Shown piece after piece: positions 26,834 through 35,001 of a DNA stretch of 64,000 nt. The notes beneath the pieces were generated by a model. It searched no databases. It saw only the letters and a list, made by a program, of their open reading frames with translations, and was not told the DNA's origin. Origin of the DNA: CAMAVH01 sp036500145 (GTDB lineage Bacteria; Pseudomonadota; Alphaproteobacteria; SMXQ01); assembly GCA_036500145.1 (NCBI GenBank), contig DASYCO010000047.1, forward strand, positions 49,643-113,642, in the 5' to 3' direction. The stretch's first letter is position 1; every line of letters begins with the position of its first letter. The position numbers and the translations under genes were made by a program.

Positions 26834-27945
26834 GGCGCGGCGGGAGCGGCGCCCTGCTGCGGGTTGCCGAGCTGCGGCGCGTCATAGGGCGCGGCGGCGG
26901 CGGTGGCGCCGAACAGCGACCGCGTGCGGCCGGTGTCGATCTCCACCGTGGCGCTCATGCCGGCGCGCAGCGGCGGCGAATTGTCGCTGCGGTCGAGCAC
27001 GACGCGCAGCGGAATGCGCTGCACCACCTTGACCCAGTTGCCGCTCGCGTTCTGCGGCGGCAGCACGGAGAACTCTGCGCCGCTCGCCGGGCTGACGCCC
27101 GACAGCGTGCCGTGCCACGTGACGCCCGGATAGGAGTCGATCTCGACGGTCACCTTCTGGCCGCTGCGCAGGTTGACGAGATCCGTCTCCTTCGGATTGG
27201 CTTCGATCCACAGATCGTCGGACGCGATCAGGCTGAAGGCCGCCGTCGCCGCCGGCAGGTACTGGCCGACCTGCACGCTGTCGACCTGGCTGACGATGCC
27301 GGCGAAGGGCGCCACCACGCGCGTATGTTCGAGGTCGCGCTGCGCCTGGTCGAGCTGCGCCTTGGCCGTCAGGTAGGTTGGGTGGTCCTCGACCGCGATG
27401 TCGGGATTGCCGCCGAGCCCGGCCAGCACGCTGTCGGCCTCCTGCTTGAGCGAGGCGAGCTTCTGCTTCGCCGCCGTGAGGTTGTGGCTCGACACGTCGA
27501 ACTGCGCTTCCGACACGTACTTGCCGACCAGCGCCTTCTGGCGGTCGTAGTCCTTGCTGTAGAAGGCGACGTCGGCGTTGGCCTGCGCGATGTCGGCCTG
27601 CTTCTGGCGATAGGTCGCGCGCATGGATTCGATGTCGTTGCGCGCGGTCGCGACGCGCGCCTGGGCGCCGGCGACGGCGATGCGGAACGGCACGTCGTCG
27701 AGCCGGTAGAGCAGCTGACCGGTCTGCACCGTCTGGTTGTCGCGCACCGCGACCTCGGCGACCGTGCCCGACACGTCGGTGCTGACGCTGAGCATGCCCG
27801 CCTTCACGTAGGCGTTGTCGATCGAAACGTAGCGCCCGCCGGTCAGGTAGAAGTACGCCGCGCCGGCGATCACCAGCACGGGGCCGAAAATCAGCAATGC
27901 CAGACGCAGGCGCTGTTTTCTGGGATTGGGGGCTACGTCGCTCAT
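26830..27945 (-). CDS. emrA: EmrA/HlyD-type membrane fusion protein
   Basis: The 371-residue protein has a short cytoplasmic tail and one membrane helix (about residues 14-33). A biotinyl-lipoyl motif follows (AYVKAGMLSVSTDVSGTVAEV), then a coiled-coil hairpin (residues about 85-175), the second lipoyl half (VVAPFAGIVSQVDSVQVGQYL) and a C-terminal beta domain. The C-terminus is Ala/Pro-rich. It couples EmrB to an outer-membrane channel. It sits between marR and emrB with four-base overlaps on both sides, so all three are translated together. Confidence 0.92.
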   Translation of the reverse strand: MSDVAPNPRKQRLRLALLIFGPVLVIAGAAYFYLTGGRYVSIDNAYVKAGMLSVSTDVSGTVAEVAVRDNQTVQTGQLLYRLDDVPFRIAVAGAQARVATARNDIESMRATYRQKQADIAQANADVAFYSKDYDRQKALVGKYVSEAQFDVSSHNLTAAKQKLASLKQEADSVLAGLGGNPDIAVEDHPTYLTAKAQLDQAQRDLEHTRVVAPFAGIVSQVDSVQVGQYLPAATAAFSLIASDDLWIEANPKETDLVNLRSGQKVTVEIDSYPGVTWHGTLSGVSPASGAEFSVLPPQNASGNWVKVVQRIPLRVVLDRSDNSPPLRAGMSATVEIDTGRTRSLFGATAAAAPYDAPQLGNPQQGAAPAAP

Positions 27946-28424
27946 TTACTTAACTGGCCTTCCTGGGGAAGCTGCGGGTTGGAAACGTCGTCTATGTCGT
28001 TCAGGTTCGACTTCACGCGGAGAAGAAGTTCGATCAGCTGCTCGCGTTCCGCGTCGTTGAGGCCGCCCATCGCCTGCTCGCGCGCGATGGCGGCGATGTC
28101 CCAGAGCTGCTCCAGGATCGGATGGGCCTTTTCGGTGAGGTGCGGCAGCCAGGCGCGGCGGTCCGCCGGATGCGGATGGCGCTCGATGAGGCCGCAGCCT
28201 TCGAGGCGGTCGAGGATGCGGCCAACCGTGATCGGCTCGACGTCGAGGATTTCCGCCAGGCCGTTCTGGTTGATGCCTTCGTGGCGCGCCAGATGGGCCA
28301 GCACAGACCATTGCGCGCGCGTCAGGTTCAGGTGACGCGTGCGCTGTTCCAGACGCTTCCGCATGAGGCGGGCGACGTCATGGACGAGAAAGCCGAGGGT
28401 GCGATCGAGTTTGGGAGGCAACAT
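27942..28424 (-). CDS. MarR-family repressor of the emrAB operon
   Basis: The 160-residue winged-helix regulator shows LTRAQWSVLAHLARHEGINQNGLAEIL (first helices and recognition region, about residues 40-66), then GRILDRLEGCGLIERHPHPADRRAW (wing with the conserved DxR, about 73-97). The family binds palindromes as a dimer and is released by phenolic or drug ligands. The ATG at 28424 has AAGGA about ten bases upstream; a GTG at 28445 would run into the operator. The gene is first in the emrAB operon, and a 30-bp palindrome lies directly upstream, so autoregulation is likely. Confidence 0.9.
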   Translation of the reverse strand: MLPPKLDRTLGFLVHDVARLMRKRLEQRTRHLNLTRAQWSVLAHLARHEGINQNGLAEILDVEPITVGRILDRLEGCGLIERHPHPADRRAWLPHLTEKAHPILEQLWDIAAIAREQAMGGLNDAEREQLIELLLRVKSNLNDIDDVSNPQLPQEGQLSK

Positions 28425-28444
28425 GGTCCAAATTTCCTTAAGCA

Positions 28445-28474
28445 CAGATAATATAAGCGTGCTTACTATATCTG
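28445..28474. promoter_or_regulatory. 30-bp palindrome over the marR-emrAB promoter
   Basis: CAGATA (28445-28450) pairs with TATCTG (28469-28474), and TAAGC (28454-28458) pairs with GCTTA (28461-28465). Both pairs share one centre (11 of 15 positions match). On the minus strand a TTGCAG (28477-28472) and TATATT (28455-28450) lie 16 bp apart as possible -35 and -10 elements, so binding here would block transcription. Confidence 0.6.
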
Positions 28475-28550
28475 CAAGAGAAATCAGTTACATTTACATA
28501 CCTTTGATATTTATAGGATTTATAGCCTTACAAGACGTTAAGGCGCCGCT

Positions 28551-29735
28551 TCAGGCCCCCGTAAAGGCCTGAATCCCCGTCTGGGCGCGCCCCAGAATCA
28601 GCGCGTGGATGTCGTGGGTGCCTTCGTATGTATTCACCGCCTCGAGGTTCATGACGTGGCGGATGACGTGATATTCGTCGGCGATGCCGTTGCCGCCGTG
28701 CATGTCGCGCGCCGCGCGGGCGATGTCGAGCGACTTGCCGCAGCTGTTGCGCTTGAGCATGGAGATGGCCTCGGGCGCGGCCCTGCCCTCGTCCATCAGG
28801 CGGCCGAGCCGCAGGCAGCCCTGCAGGCCGAGCGCGATCTCCGTCTGCATGTCGGCAAGCTTCTTCTGGACGAGCTGGTTGGCGGCGAGCGGCCGGCCGA
28901 ACTGCTTGCGCTCCAGCGTGTAGCTGCGCGCCGCATGCCAGCAGAACTCCGCCGCGCCGAGCGCGCCCCAGGAGATGCCATAGCGCGCGCTGTTGAGGCA
29001 GCCGAACGGCCCCTTGAGGCCTGAGACGCCGGCGAACATGTTCTCCTCCGGCACGAAGACGTCCTCCAGCGCGATCTGGCCCGTGGCCGAGGCGCGCAGG
29101 CTCATCTTGCCGTGAATGGTCGGCGCGCTCAGGCCCTTCCAGCCCTTCTCCAGCACGAAGCCGCGGATGACGCCGGCGTCGTCCTTCGCCCAGATGACGA
29201 AGACGTCGGCGACCGGCGCATTGGTGATCCATGTCTTGCTGCCGCTCAGCACGTAGCCGCCGTCGGCTTTGCGCGCGCGCGTCTTCATCCCGCCGGGATC
29301 GGAGCCGGCGTCGGGCTCGGTCAGGCCGAAGCAGCCGATCCATTCGCCGGTCGCCAGCTTGGGCAGGTACTTGTCCTGCATGGCCTTGGAGCCGTAGGCA
29401 AAGATCGGATGCATCACCAGGCTCGACTGCACGCTGAGCGCCGAGCGGTAGGCCGAATCGACGCGCTCCACCTCGCGCGCGATCAGGCCGTAGGCGACGT
29501 AGCCGGCGCCCGCGCCGTAGCCTTCGATGGTCGCCCCGAGCAGCCCGAGCGCCCCCAGCTCGCGCATGATCTCCACGTCGAAGGTGCCGTCGCGGTTCGC
29601 CATCAGGATGCGCGGCATCAGCTTGTCCTGGCAGTAGGCGTGCGCGGCGTCGCGCAGCATCCGCTCGTCCTCGGTGAGCTGGTCGTCGAGGAGCAGCGGG
29701 TCTTCCCACTGGAAGGCAGCCTTGGAAGCGGACAT
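28551..29735 (-). CDS. gcdH: Acyl-CoA dehydrogenase, glutaryl-CoA dehydrogenase type
   Basis: The 394-residue protein has the acyl-CoA dehydrogenase fold. An N-terminal helical domain is followed by the FAD/substrate motif FGLTEPDAGSDPGGMKT near residue 135 and WITNAPVADVFVIWAK. The catalytic base is E371 in TYEGTHDIHALILGRAQTG, and this block is characteristic of glutaryl-CoA dehydrogenase. The enzyme would oxidise and decarboxylate glutaryl-CoA to crotonyl-CoA in lysine/tryptophan or aromatic degradation. The ATG at 29735 is preceded by AGGT; an upstream extension to 29858 is Arg-rich and not conserved in type. It stands alone. A short palindrome (29848-29858) lies in its promoter region. 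It is divergent from a molybdenum hydroxylase operon. Confidence 0.88.
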   Translation of the reverse strand: MSASKAAFQWEDPLLLDDQLTEDERMLRDAAHAYCQDKLMPRILMANRDGTFDVEIMRELGALGLLGATIEGYGAGAGYVAYGLIAREVERVDSAYRSALSVQSSLVMHPIFAYGSKAMQDKYLPKLATGEWIGCFGLTEPDAGSDPGGMKTRARKADGGYVLSGSKTWITNAPVADVFVIWAKDDAGVIRGFVLEKGWKGLSAPTIHGKMSLRASATGQIALEDVFVPEENMFAGVSGLKGPFGCLNSARYGISWGALGAAEFCWHAARSYTLERKQFGRPLAANQLVQKKLADMQTEIALGLQGCLRLGRLMDEGRAAPEAISMLKRNSCGKSLDIARAARDMHGGNGIADEYHVIRHVMNLEAVNTYEGTHDIHALILGRAQTGIQAFTGA

Positions 29736-30195
29736 GAGCGTGACCTGGCGAACGGGAAAGCTGAACGGACGCCGCCCGGCCTGCGGCTTTTTGCGCTGCG
29801 CGGACCGGGCGGCAATGAGACGAAACAGCCTACAATAAAACGAGTTATTGCACTGCAAAATCAGCGCGTCGCGCCGCGGCCACGGAGGATCCGCGCGACC
29901 GGAAAACGTCCGCCTTGCGCAGCGACACGATCATTTCGCATCACGTAAATTGCGCCGAGCCGAAAGCGACGCCGCGGTTTTCCGGTCCCTGCGGGCAAGA
30001 GGCCCAGCCGGCCCCATCTTGCCCGCTTTACGCACCCTATTCGTGCCAGAAAAAAGCTTACCCTTACGGGCCAAGCGCCTATAAAATAAGGAAAAGCTGG
30101 GGCTGGCGTTCCGTCGGCCCCGGATTTCCAGAACAGAGGCATCCCGCCCGCGATTCGCGGCGCGTGGAAATCTTGCCATTTAGGGTCTTGAACGC
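29736..30195. other. Divergent intergenic region
   Basis: There is no gene here. It must hold the promoters of gcdH (minus) and the coxL-like operon (plus). TTGCA-C-TGCAA (29848-29858) is the only clear palindrome. No ModE-like box was found here, unlike upstream of iorA and xdhC. Confidence 0.5.
29848..29858. promoter_or_regulatory. Short palindrome upstream of gcdH
   Basis: TTGCA (29848-29852) and TGCAA (29854-29858) are inverted around one base, 113 bp before the gcdH start. The T-N9-A form is compatible with a LysR-type site, but no regulator gene is nearby. Confidence 0.25.
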
Positions 30196-32532
30196 ATGGG
30201 ACAATACGGAATTGGCCAGCCCGTCCGCCGCAAGGAGGACTCGCGCCTGCTGACCGGCCGCGGCCGCTATACGGACGACGTGAACATCGACGGCCAGGCT
30301 TTTGCCTATTTCCTGCGTTCGCCCTACGCCCACGCCAAGATCGTCTCGCTCGACACCACGGACGCGCTTGCCGCGCCCGGCGTCGTCGCCATCTACACCT
30401 CGGCGGACATCATCGCCGACGGCGTGAAGCCCATCCCCTGCGAAGCCAACGCCAAGTCGCTGTCGGGCGAGGTCATCTTCAAGCCGCCGCGCCACGCGCT
30501 GGCCTTCGAACGGGTGCGCTACGCCGGCGAGCCGATCGCCCTGGTGCTGGCGGACAGCCTCAACGAGGCGAAGGACGCCGCCGACCTCATCCAGATCGAA
30601 TATGACGAGCTGCCCGCCATCGCCGACACCGCGCGCCTTGCCGACGGGGACGCGCCGCTGGTCTGGCCCGAGCACGGCACCAACGTCGCGCTCCATTGGG
30701 AGAGCCAGGAATCCGCCGTCAGCGAGGCGCTCTTCGCCAGCGCCCACAAGACGGTCGAACTCGATCTGATCAACAACCGCCTCGTCGGCAACCCGATGGA
30801 GCCGCGCTGCGCGCTGGCCGACTACGACCCGAAGACCGACCGCACCACGCTCTACGCGCCGACCCAGGGCGGCCGCCGCGTCATCAACACCATGTCGAAG
30901 GAAATCTTCCAGCTTCCGCTGTCGAAGTTCCGCCTCGTCTCGCTCGACACCGGCGGCGGCTTCGGCGTGCGCAGCAAGGTCTACCCCGAGCTGGTCATGA
31001 TGGTCTGGGCGGCGCGCCAGCAGAAGCGCGCGCTCAAGTGGCGCGCCGACCGCGGCGAGACCTTCGTCTCCGACGCCCACGGCCGCGACCAGGCCACGCG
31101 CGCCTCCATGGCCTTCGACGAGAACGGCAAGATCCTCGCCGTGCGCAACGAGACCATCGTGAACGTCGGCGCCTATCTCTCCGAAGGCGGCGCCACCCTC
31201 GCCATGCTCGGCGGCGGCAAGATCATGGGCACCGCCTACGACGTGCCGGTGCTCTACTTCTCGGTGAAGAGCTCGTTCTCCAACACCGTGCCGACGGACA
31301 CCTACCGCGGCGCCGGCCGCCCCGAGGTGAACTTCATCATGGAGCGCCTGATCGAGCTCGGCGCCCAGGCCTTCGGGATCGACTCGGTGGAGATGCGCAA
31401 GCGCAACTTCATCCGCGAATTCCCCTACAAGACGCAGATGGGCTGCCTGATCGACAGCGGCGACTTTTCGGGCACGCTCGACGTCACCTTGCAGAAGGGC
31501 GACTTCGCGGGCTTCGAGAAGCGCCGCGCCGAATCGAAGGCGCGCGGCAAGCTGCGCGGCATCGGCATCGGCTATTACGTCGAAGGCGCCGGCGGCCGCC
31601 CCACCGAGGAGATGCGCGTCCGCTTCGAGAAGGACGGCACGATCAGCGTCATCGCCGGCACCTTCTCGCACGGCCAGGGCCATGACACGGTCTATTCGCA
31701 GCTGCTCAACGAATATCTCGGCGTGGATGCGTCGAAGGTGAATCTGCTTCAAGGCGATTCAGACATCACGCCGGCGGGCGCCGTCGGCACGTTCGGCTCG
31801 CGCAGCTCCATGATGGGCGGCGTCGGCGTGAAGCGCGCCGCCGAAGCGATCGTCGAAAAGGGCAAGAAGATCGCCGGCCACCTGCTGCAGACCGATTCCG
31901 CGGTCGTGACCTTCAGCGAAGGCGTGTTCCGCGGCGGCGCCGGCAGCGTCACGCTCGATGAAGTGGCGCGCGCGGCGCAAGACCCGCACAAGATGCCGGA
32001 GGGCATGGAGCCCGGCCTCGACGTCAGCTACCTCTACGAGCGCAAGGGCGAGAGCCAGAACTTCCCGAACGGCTGCCATCTCGTCGAGGCGGAAGTCGAC
32101 GCCGACACCGGCACCGTCGAGATCGTGAAGTTCACCGCGATCGACGACTGCGGCACCGTGCTCAACCCGCTCATCGTCGACGGCCAGGTGCTCGGCGGCA
32201 TCGCCCAGGGCGTCGGCCAGGCGCTCGTCGAGAGCACGATCTACGACAGCGAGACGGCCCAGTTCCTCACCGCCTCCTTCATGGACTACGGCATGCCGCG
32301 CGCGGGCGACTTCCCGATGATCGACGTGCATTTCAACAGCGTGCCTTCGCCGACCAACGACCTCGGCGTCAAGGGCGCCGGCGAAGCCGGGGCCTGCGGC
32401 GCGCCGCCGGCCCTCGTCCATGCGGTGCTCGACGCGCTCAAGGACTACGGCATCCGCCACATCGACATGCCGCTCACGCCCGAAAAGGTGTGGCGCGCGA
32501 TTCAAGCAGCAAAGGGCCGCCAGGCGGCCTGA
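30196..32532 (+). CDS. Molybdenum hydroxylase large subunit, CoxL form II-like
   Basis: The 778-residue protein begins IGQPVRRKEDSRLLTGRGRYTDD, as in CO-dehydrogenase/xanthine-dehydrogenase large subunits. It shows GNPMEPRCALADYD near residue 198 and TGGGFGVRSKVYPE near 252. TYRGAGR lies at 369-375, where true CO dehydrogenase has AYXCSFR and form II has AYRGAGR. The catalytic E730 is in KGAGEAGACGAPPA. It is therefore a form II-type oxidoreductase, not a CO dehydrogenase; the substrate is unknown (aldehydes, purines or heterocycles are possible). No signal peptide is seen, so it is cytoplasmic. It leads a four-gene operon with CoxG-like, FeS and FAD subunits. Confidence 0.88.
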   Translation: MGQYGIGQPVRRKEDSRLLTGRGRYTDDVNIDGQAFAYFLRSPYAHAKIVSLDTTDALAAPGVVAIYTSADIIADGVKPIPCEANAKSLSGEVIFKPPRHALAFERVRYAGEPIALVLADSLNEAKDAADLIQIEYDELPAIADTARLADGDAPLVWPEHGTNVALHWESQESAVSEALFASAHKTVELDLINNRLVGNPMEPRCALADYDPKTDRTTLYAPTQGGRRVINTMSKEIFQLPLSKFRLVSLDTGGGFGVRSKVYPELVMMVWAARQQKRALKWRADRGETFVSDAHGRDQATRASMAFDENGKILAVRNETIVNVGAYLSEGGATLAMLGGGKIMGTAYDVPVLYFSVKSSFSNTVPTDTYRGAGRPEVNFIMERLIELGAQAFGIDSVEMRKRNFIREFPYKTQMGCLIDSGDFSGTLDVTLQKGDFAGFEKRRAESKARGKLRGIGIGYYVEGAGGRPTEEMRVRFEKDGTISVIAGTFSHGQGHDTVYSQLLNEYLGVDASKVNLLQGDSDITPAGAVGTFGSRSSMMGGVGVKRAAEAIVEKGKKIAGHLLQTDSAVVTFSEGVFRGGAGSVTLDEVARAAQDPHKMPEGMEPGLDVSYLYERKGESQNFPNGCHLVEAEVDADTGTVEIVKFTAIDDCGTVLNPLIVDGQVLGGIAQGVGQALVESTIYDSETAQFLTASFMDYGMPRAGDFPMIDVHFNSVPSPTNDLGVKGAGEAGACGAPPALVHAVLDALKDYGIRHIDMPLTPEKVWRAIQAAKGRQAA

Positions 32533-32566
32533 TCATCGTTTCGTATTCGACCAAGGAGAACGCGTC

Positions 32567-33049
32567 ATGGACATGAGCGGCGAACAGCGCATCCCGGCCC
32601 CCCAGCAAGTCGTGTGGGACGCCTTGTACGACCCCGAGGTGCTCAAGCTCTGCATCCCCGGCTGCGAATCGGTCGAGAAGCTGTCCGACACGCAGTTCAC
32701 CGCCAAGGTCGTCATGGCCGTCGGTCCGGTGAAGGCGAAGTTCAGCGGCGAGGTGACGCTCGGCGACATCGACGAGCCCAACAGCTGCACCATCACCGGC
32801 AAGGGCTCGGGCGGCGCTGCCGGCTTCGGCAAGGGCGGCGCCCAGATCAACCTCTCGACCGAAGGCAACGAGACGGTCCTGCGCTACACGGCCAACGCCT
32901 CGGTCGGCGGCAAGCTCGCCCAGATCGGCGCGCGCCTCATCGATTCGACCGCCAAGAAGATGGCCGACCAGTTCTTCACCCGCTTCGTCAAGCACATGAC
33001 GGAAAACCCCGGCGCGGACTACGTCGCCACGCCGCCCACGACGGCGTAA
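32567..33049 (+). CDS. CoxG-like SRPBCC protein
   Basis: The 160-residue protein begins MDMSGEQRIPAPQQVVWDALYDPEVLKLCIPGCESVEKL-type sequence (residues 1-39, described here by its ends), the standard start of the CoxG/SRPBCC family. It lacks a long C-terminal membrane tail. CoxG is reported to recruit CO dehydrogenase to the membrane or bind quinone; here it probably connects the enzyme with the respiratory chain. The ATG at 32567 follows AAGGAG by nine bases. It lies 34 bp after the large-subunit stop and 71 bp before the FeS subunit in the same operon. Confidence 0.85.
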   Translation: MDMSGEQRIPAPQQVVWDALYDPEVLKLCIPGCESVEKLSDTQFTAKVVMAVGPVKAKFSGEVTLGDIDEPNSCTITGKGSGGAAGFGKGGAQINLSTEGNETVLRYTANASVGGKLAQIGARLIDSTAKKMADQFFTRFVKHMTENPGADYVATPPTTA

Positions 33050-33120
33050 CCCGCCGTCTGCTATATGTAGCGCGCAAGGCTGACAACAAGCCGAACAGGC
33101 TGCCAACAGGAGAGAGACCC

Positions 33121-33618
<498 letters not shown>

Positions 33619-33630
33619 GGGAGTCGCGGC

Positions 33631-34428
33631 ATGTACAATTTCGACTACCACCGCGCCACGTCCGTCGCCGACGCTTCCCAGCAGCTGAAGGACGCCGCCG
33701 ACGGCAAGTTCCTCGCCGGCGGCATGACGCTGATCCCGACCCTCAAGCAGCGCCTGGCCCAGCCGAGCGACATCATCGACCTCGCCCAGATCCCCGACAT
33801 GAAGGGCATCAGCGTCTCGGGCAAGACCCTGACCATCCGCGCGATGACCCGCCATTTCGACGTCGCCACCTCGGCCGACGTGAAGAAGGCCATCCCCGCC
33901 CTGGCCGTGCTGGCCGGCGGCATCGGCGATCCCTCCGTGCGCCATCGCGGCACCATCGGCGGCTCGACCGCCAACGCCGATCCGGCCGCCGACTACCCGG
34001 CCGGCATCGTCGGGCTCGGCGCCACCGTCGAGACCGACAAGCGCAAGATCGCCGCCGACGACTTCTTCGTCAGCCTGTTCGAGACCGCCCTCGAGCCCGG
34101 CGAGATCATCACCGCCGTCCATTTCCCGATCCCCGACAAGGCCGGCTACCTGAAGTTCGCCCACCTGGCTTCGGGCTACGCCACGGTCGGCGTCATGGTC
34201 TCCAAGACGGGCGACGCGGTGCGCGTCGGCGTCACCGGGGCCGGGCCTTCGGCGTTCCGCATCCCCGAGATGGAGGCCGCCCTGGCCAAGAGCTTCACGC
34301 CGGACGCCATCGCCAACATCAAGGTGCCGGCCGAGGGCTTGCTGTCGGACATCCACTCGAGCGCCGAATATCGCGCCCATCTGGTGACCGTCATCGCCAA
34401 GCGCGCCGTCGCCGCCGCCCTCGCCTGA
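33631..34428 (+). CDS. FAD-binding medium subunit, CoxM type
   Basis: The 265-residue protein has the FAD-binding domain of molybdopterin dehydrogenases. FLAGGMTLIPTLKQRL (residues about 29-44) and RHRGTIGGSTANADPAADYP (about 107-126) contain the AGG and TIGG FAD-binding motifs. A CO_deh_flav C-terminal domain follows (about 170-265). It accepts electrons from the FeS subunit encoded 12 bp upstream and passes them to an external acceptor. It is the last gene of the operon; a strong hairpin (34449-34481) follows. Confidence 0.92.
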   Translation: MYNFDYHRATSVADASQQLKDAADGKFLAGGMTLIPTLKQRLAQPSDIIDLAQIPDMKGISVSGKTLTIRAMTRHFDVATSADVKKAIPALAVLAGGIGDPSVRHRGTIGGSTANADPAADYPAGIVGLGATVETDKRKIAADDFFVSLFETALEPGEIITAVHFPIPDKAGYLKFAHLASGYATVGVMVSKTGDAVRVGVTGAGPSAFRIPEMEAALAKSFTPDAIANIKVPAEGLLSDIHSSAEYRAHLVTVIAKRAVAAALA

Positions 34429-34448
34429 ACGGCATGGCGGACAGTTTA

Positions 34449-34481
34449 AGGGTCTGATTCTCAACATGAGGATCAGGCCCT
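34449..34481. terminator. Bidirectional stem-loop, probable terminator
   Basis: A 15-bp stem (34449-34463 with 34467-34481, two G-U pairs) has a three-base loop. It sits between the convergent coxM-like gene and a small secreted protein gene. AT-rich sequence follows on the plus side. Confidence 0.65.
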
Positions 34482-34515
34482 AACTATTTATATCTAAAAT
34501 AAATAAATCCGACTC

Positions 34516-34929
34516 TTAAGGTAATACATCACCTGATGGAACCCAGGCTTCGACACCCACGACCTTGGCGCCGAGCATCGTGAATTTGCCGGTCAGGGTG
34601 CCGTCGTCCGCCACGTCGTAGAGCCCGAGGCCCGGCGCACCGGCCGGGCCGTAGTTCATGTAGGTGACGGCGAAGACCTTGTCCTTGAGGATGCCGGTGC
34701 CGTAGAGCACCTGCTGCTGAATCTTCCAGATCACTGAATAGGTCGCGTCCTCCTTCACCACCAGGACCTGGCCCTGGTAAGGCGTGCCGCCATCGGGATC
34801 GCGGCCTTCGATGACATATTCGCCTTCCAAGGCGGCAGCCCGGGCCGGCGCGGCCAAGGAGCAGCCCAAGGCACTCAGGGGCGCCAGAACGGCGACGCCC
34901 AGCAGCCAACGCGACAGCACCTGTCCCAT
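34516..34929 (-). CDS. Small secreted beta-rich protein, hypothetical
   Basis: The 137-residue product has a signal peptide (residues about 6-31, ARAAA). The cysteine at residue 23 sits inside the hydrophobic stretch in LGCS and is a poor lipobox. The mature part is a single small domain with alternating strands: LEGEYVIEGRDPDGGTPYQG, VLYGTGILKDKVFAVTYMN, GLYDVADDGTLTGKF and VGVEAWVP. This suggests a beta-sandwich or lipocalin-like fold. It stands alone between convergent coxM and the downstream acyltransferase fusion gene on the same strand. The function is unknown. Confidence 0.65.
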   Translation of the reverse strand: MGQVLSRWLLGVAVLAPLSALGCSLAAPARAAALEGEYVIEGRDPDGGTPYQGQVLVVKEDATYSVIWKIQQQVLYGTGILKDKVFAVTYMNYGPAGAPGLGLYDVADDGTLTGKFTMLGAKVVGVEAWVPSGDVLP

Positions 34930-35001
34930 GAGCCGATTCCTATTCCGGGACAGGGCAGCCCTGTCCCACCGACCGAGCGTACGAAATCGCGCGGGGCGGC
35001 G

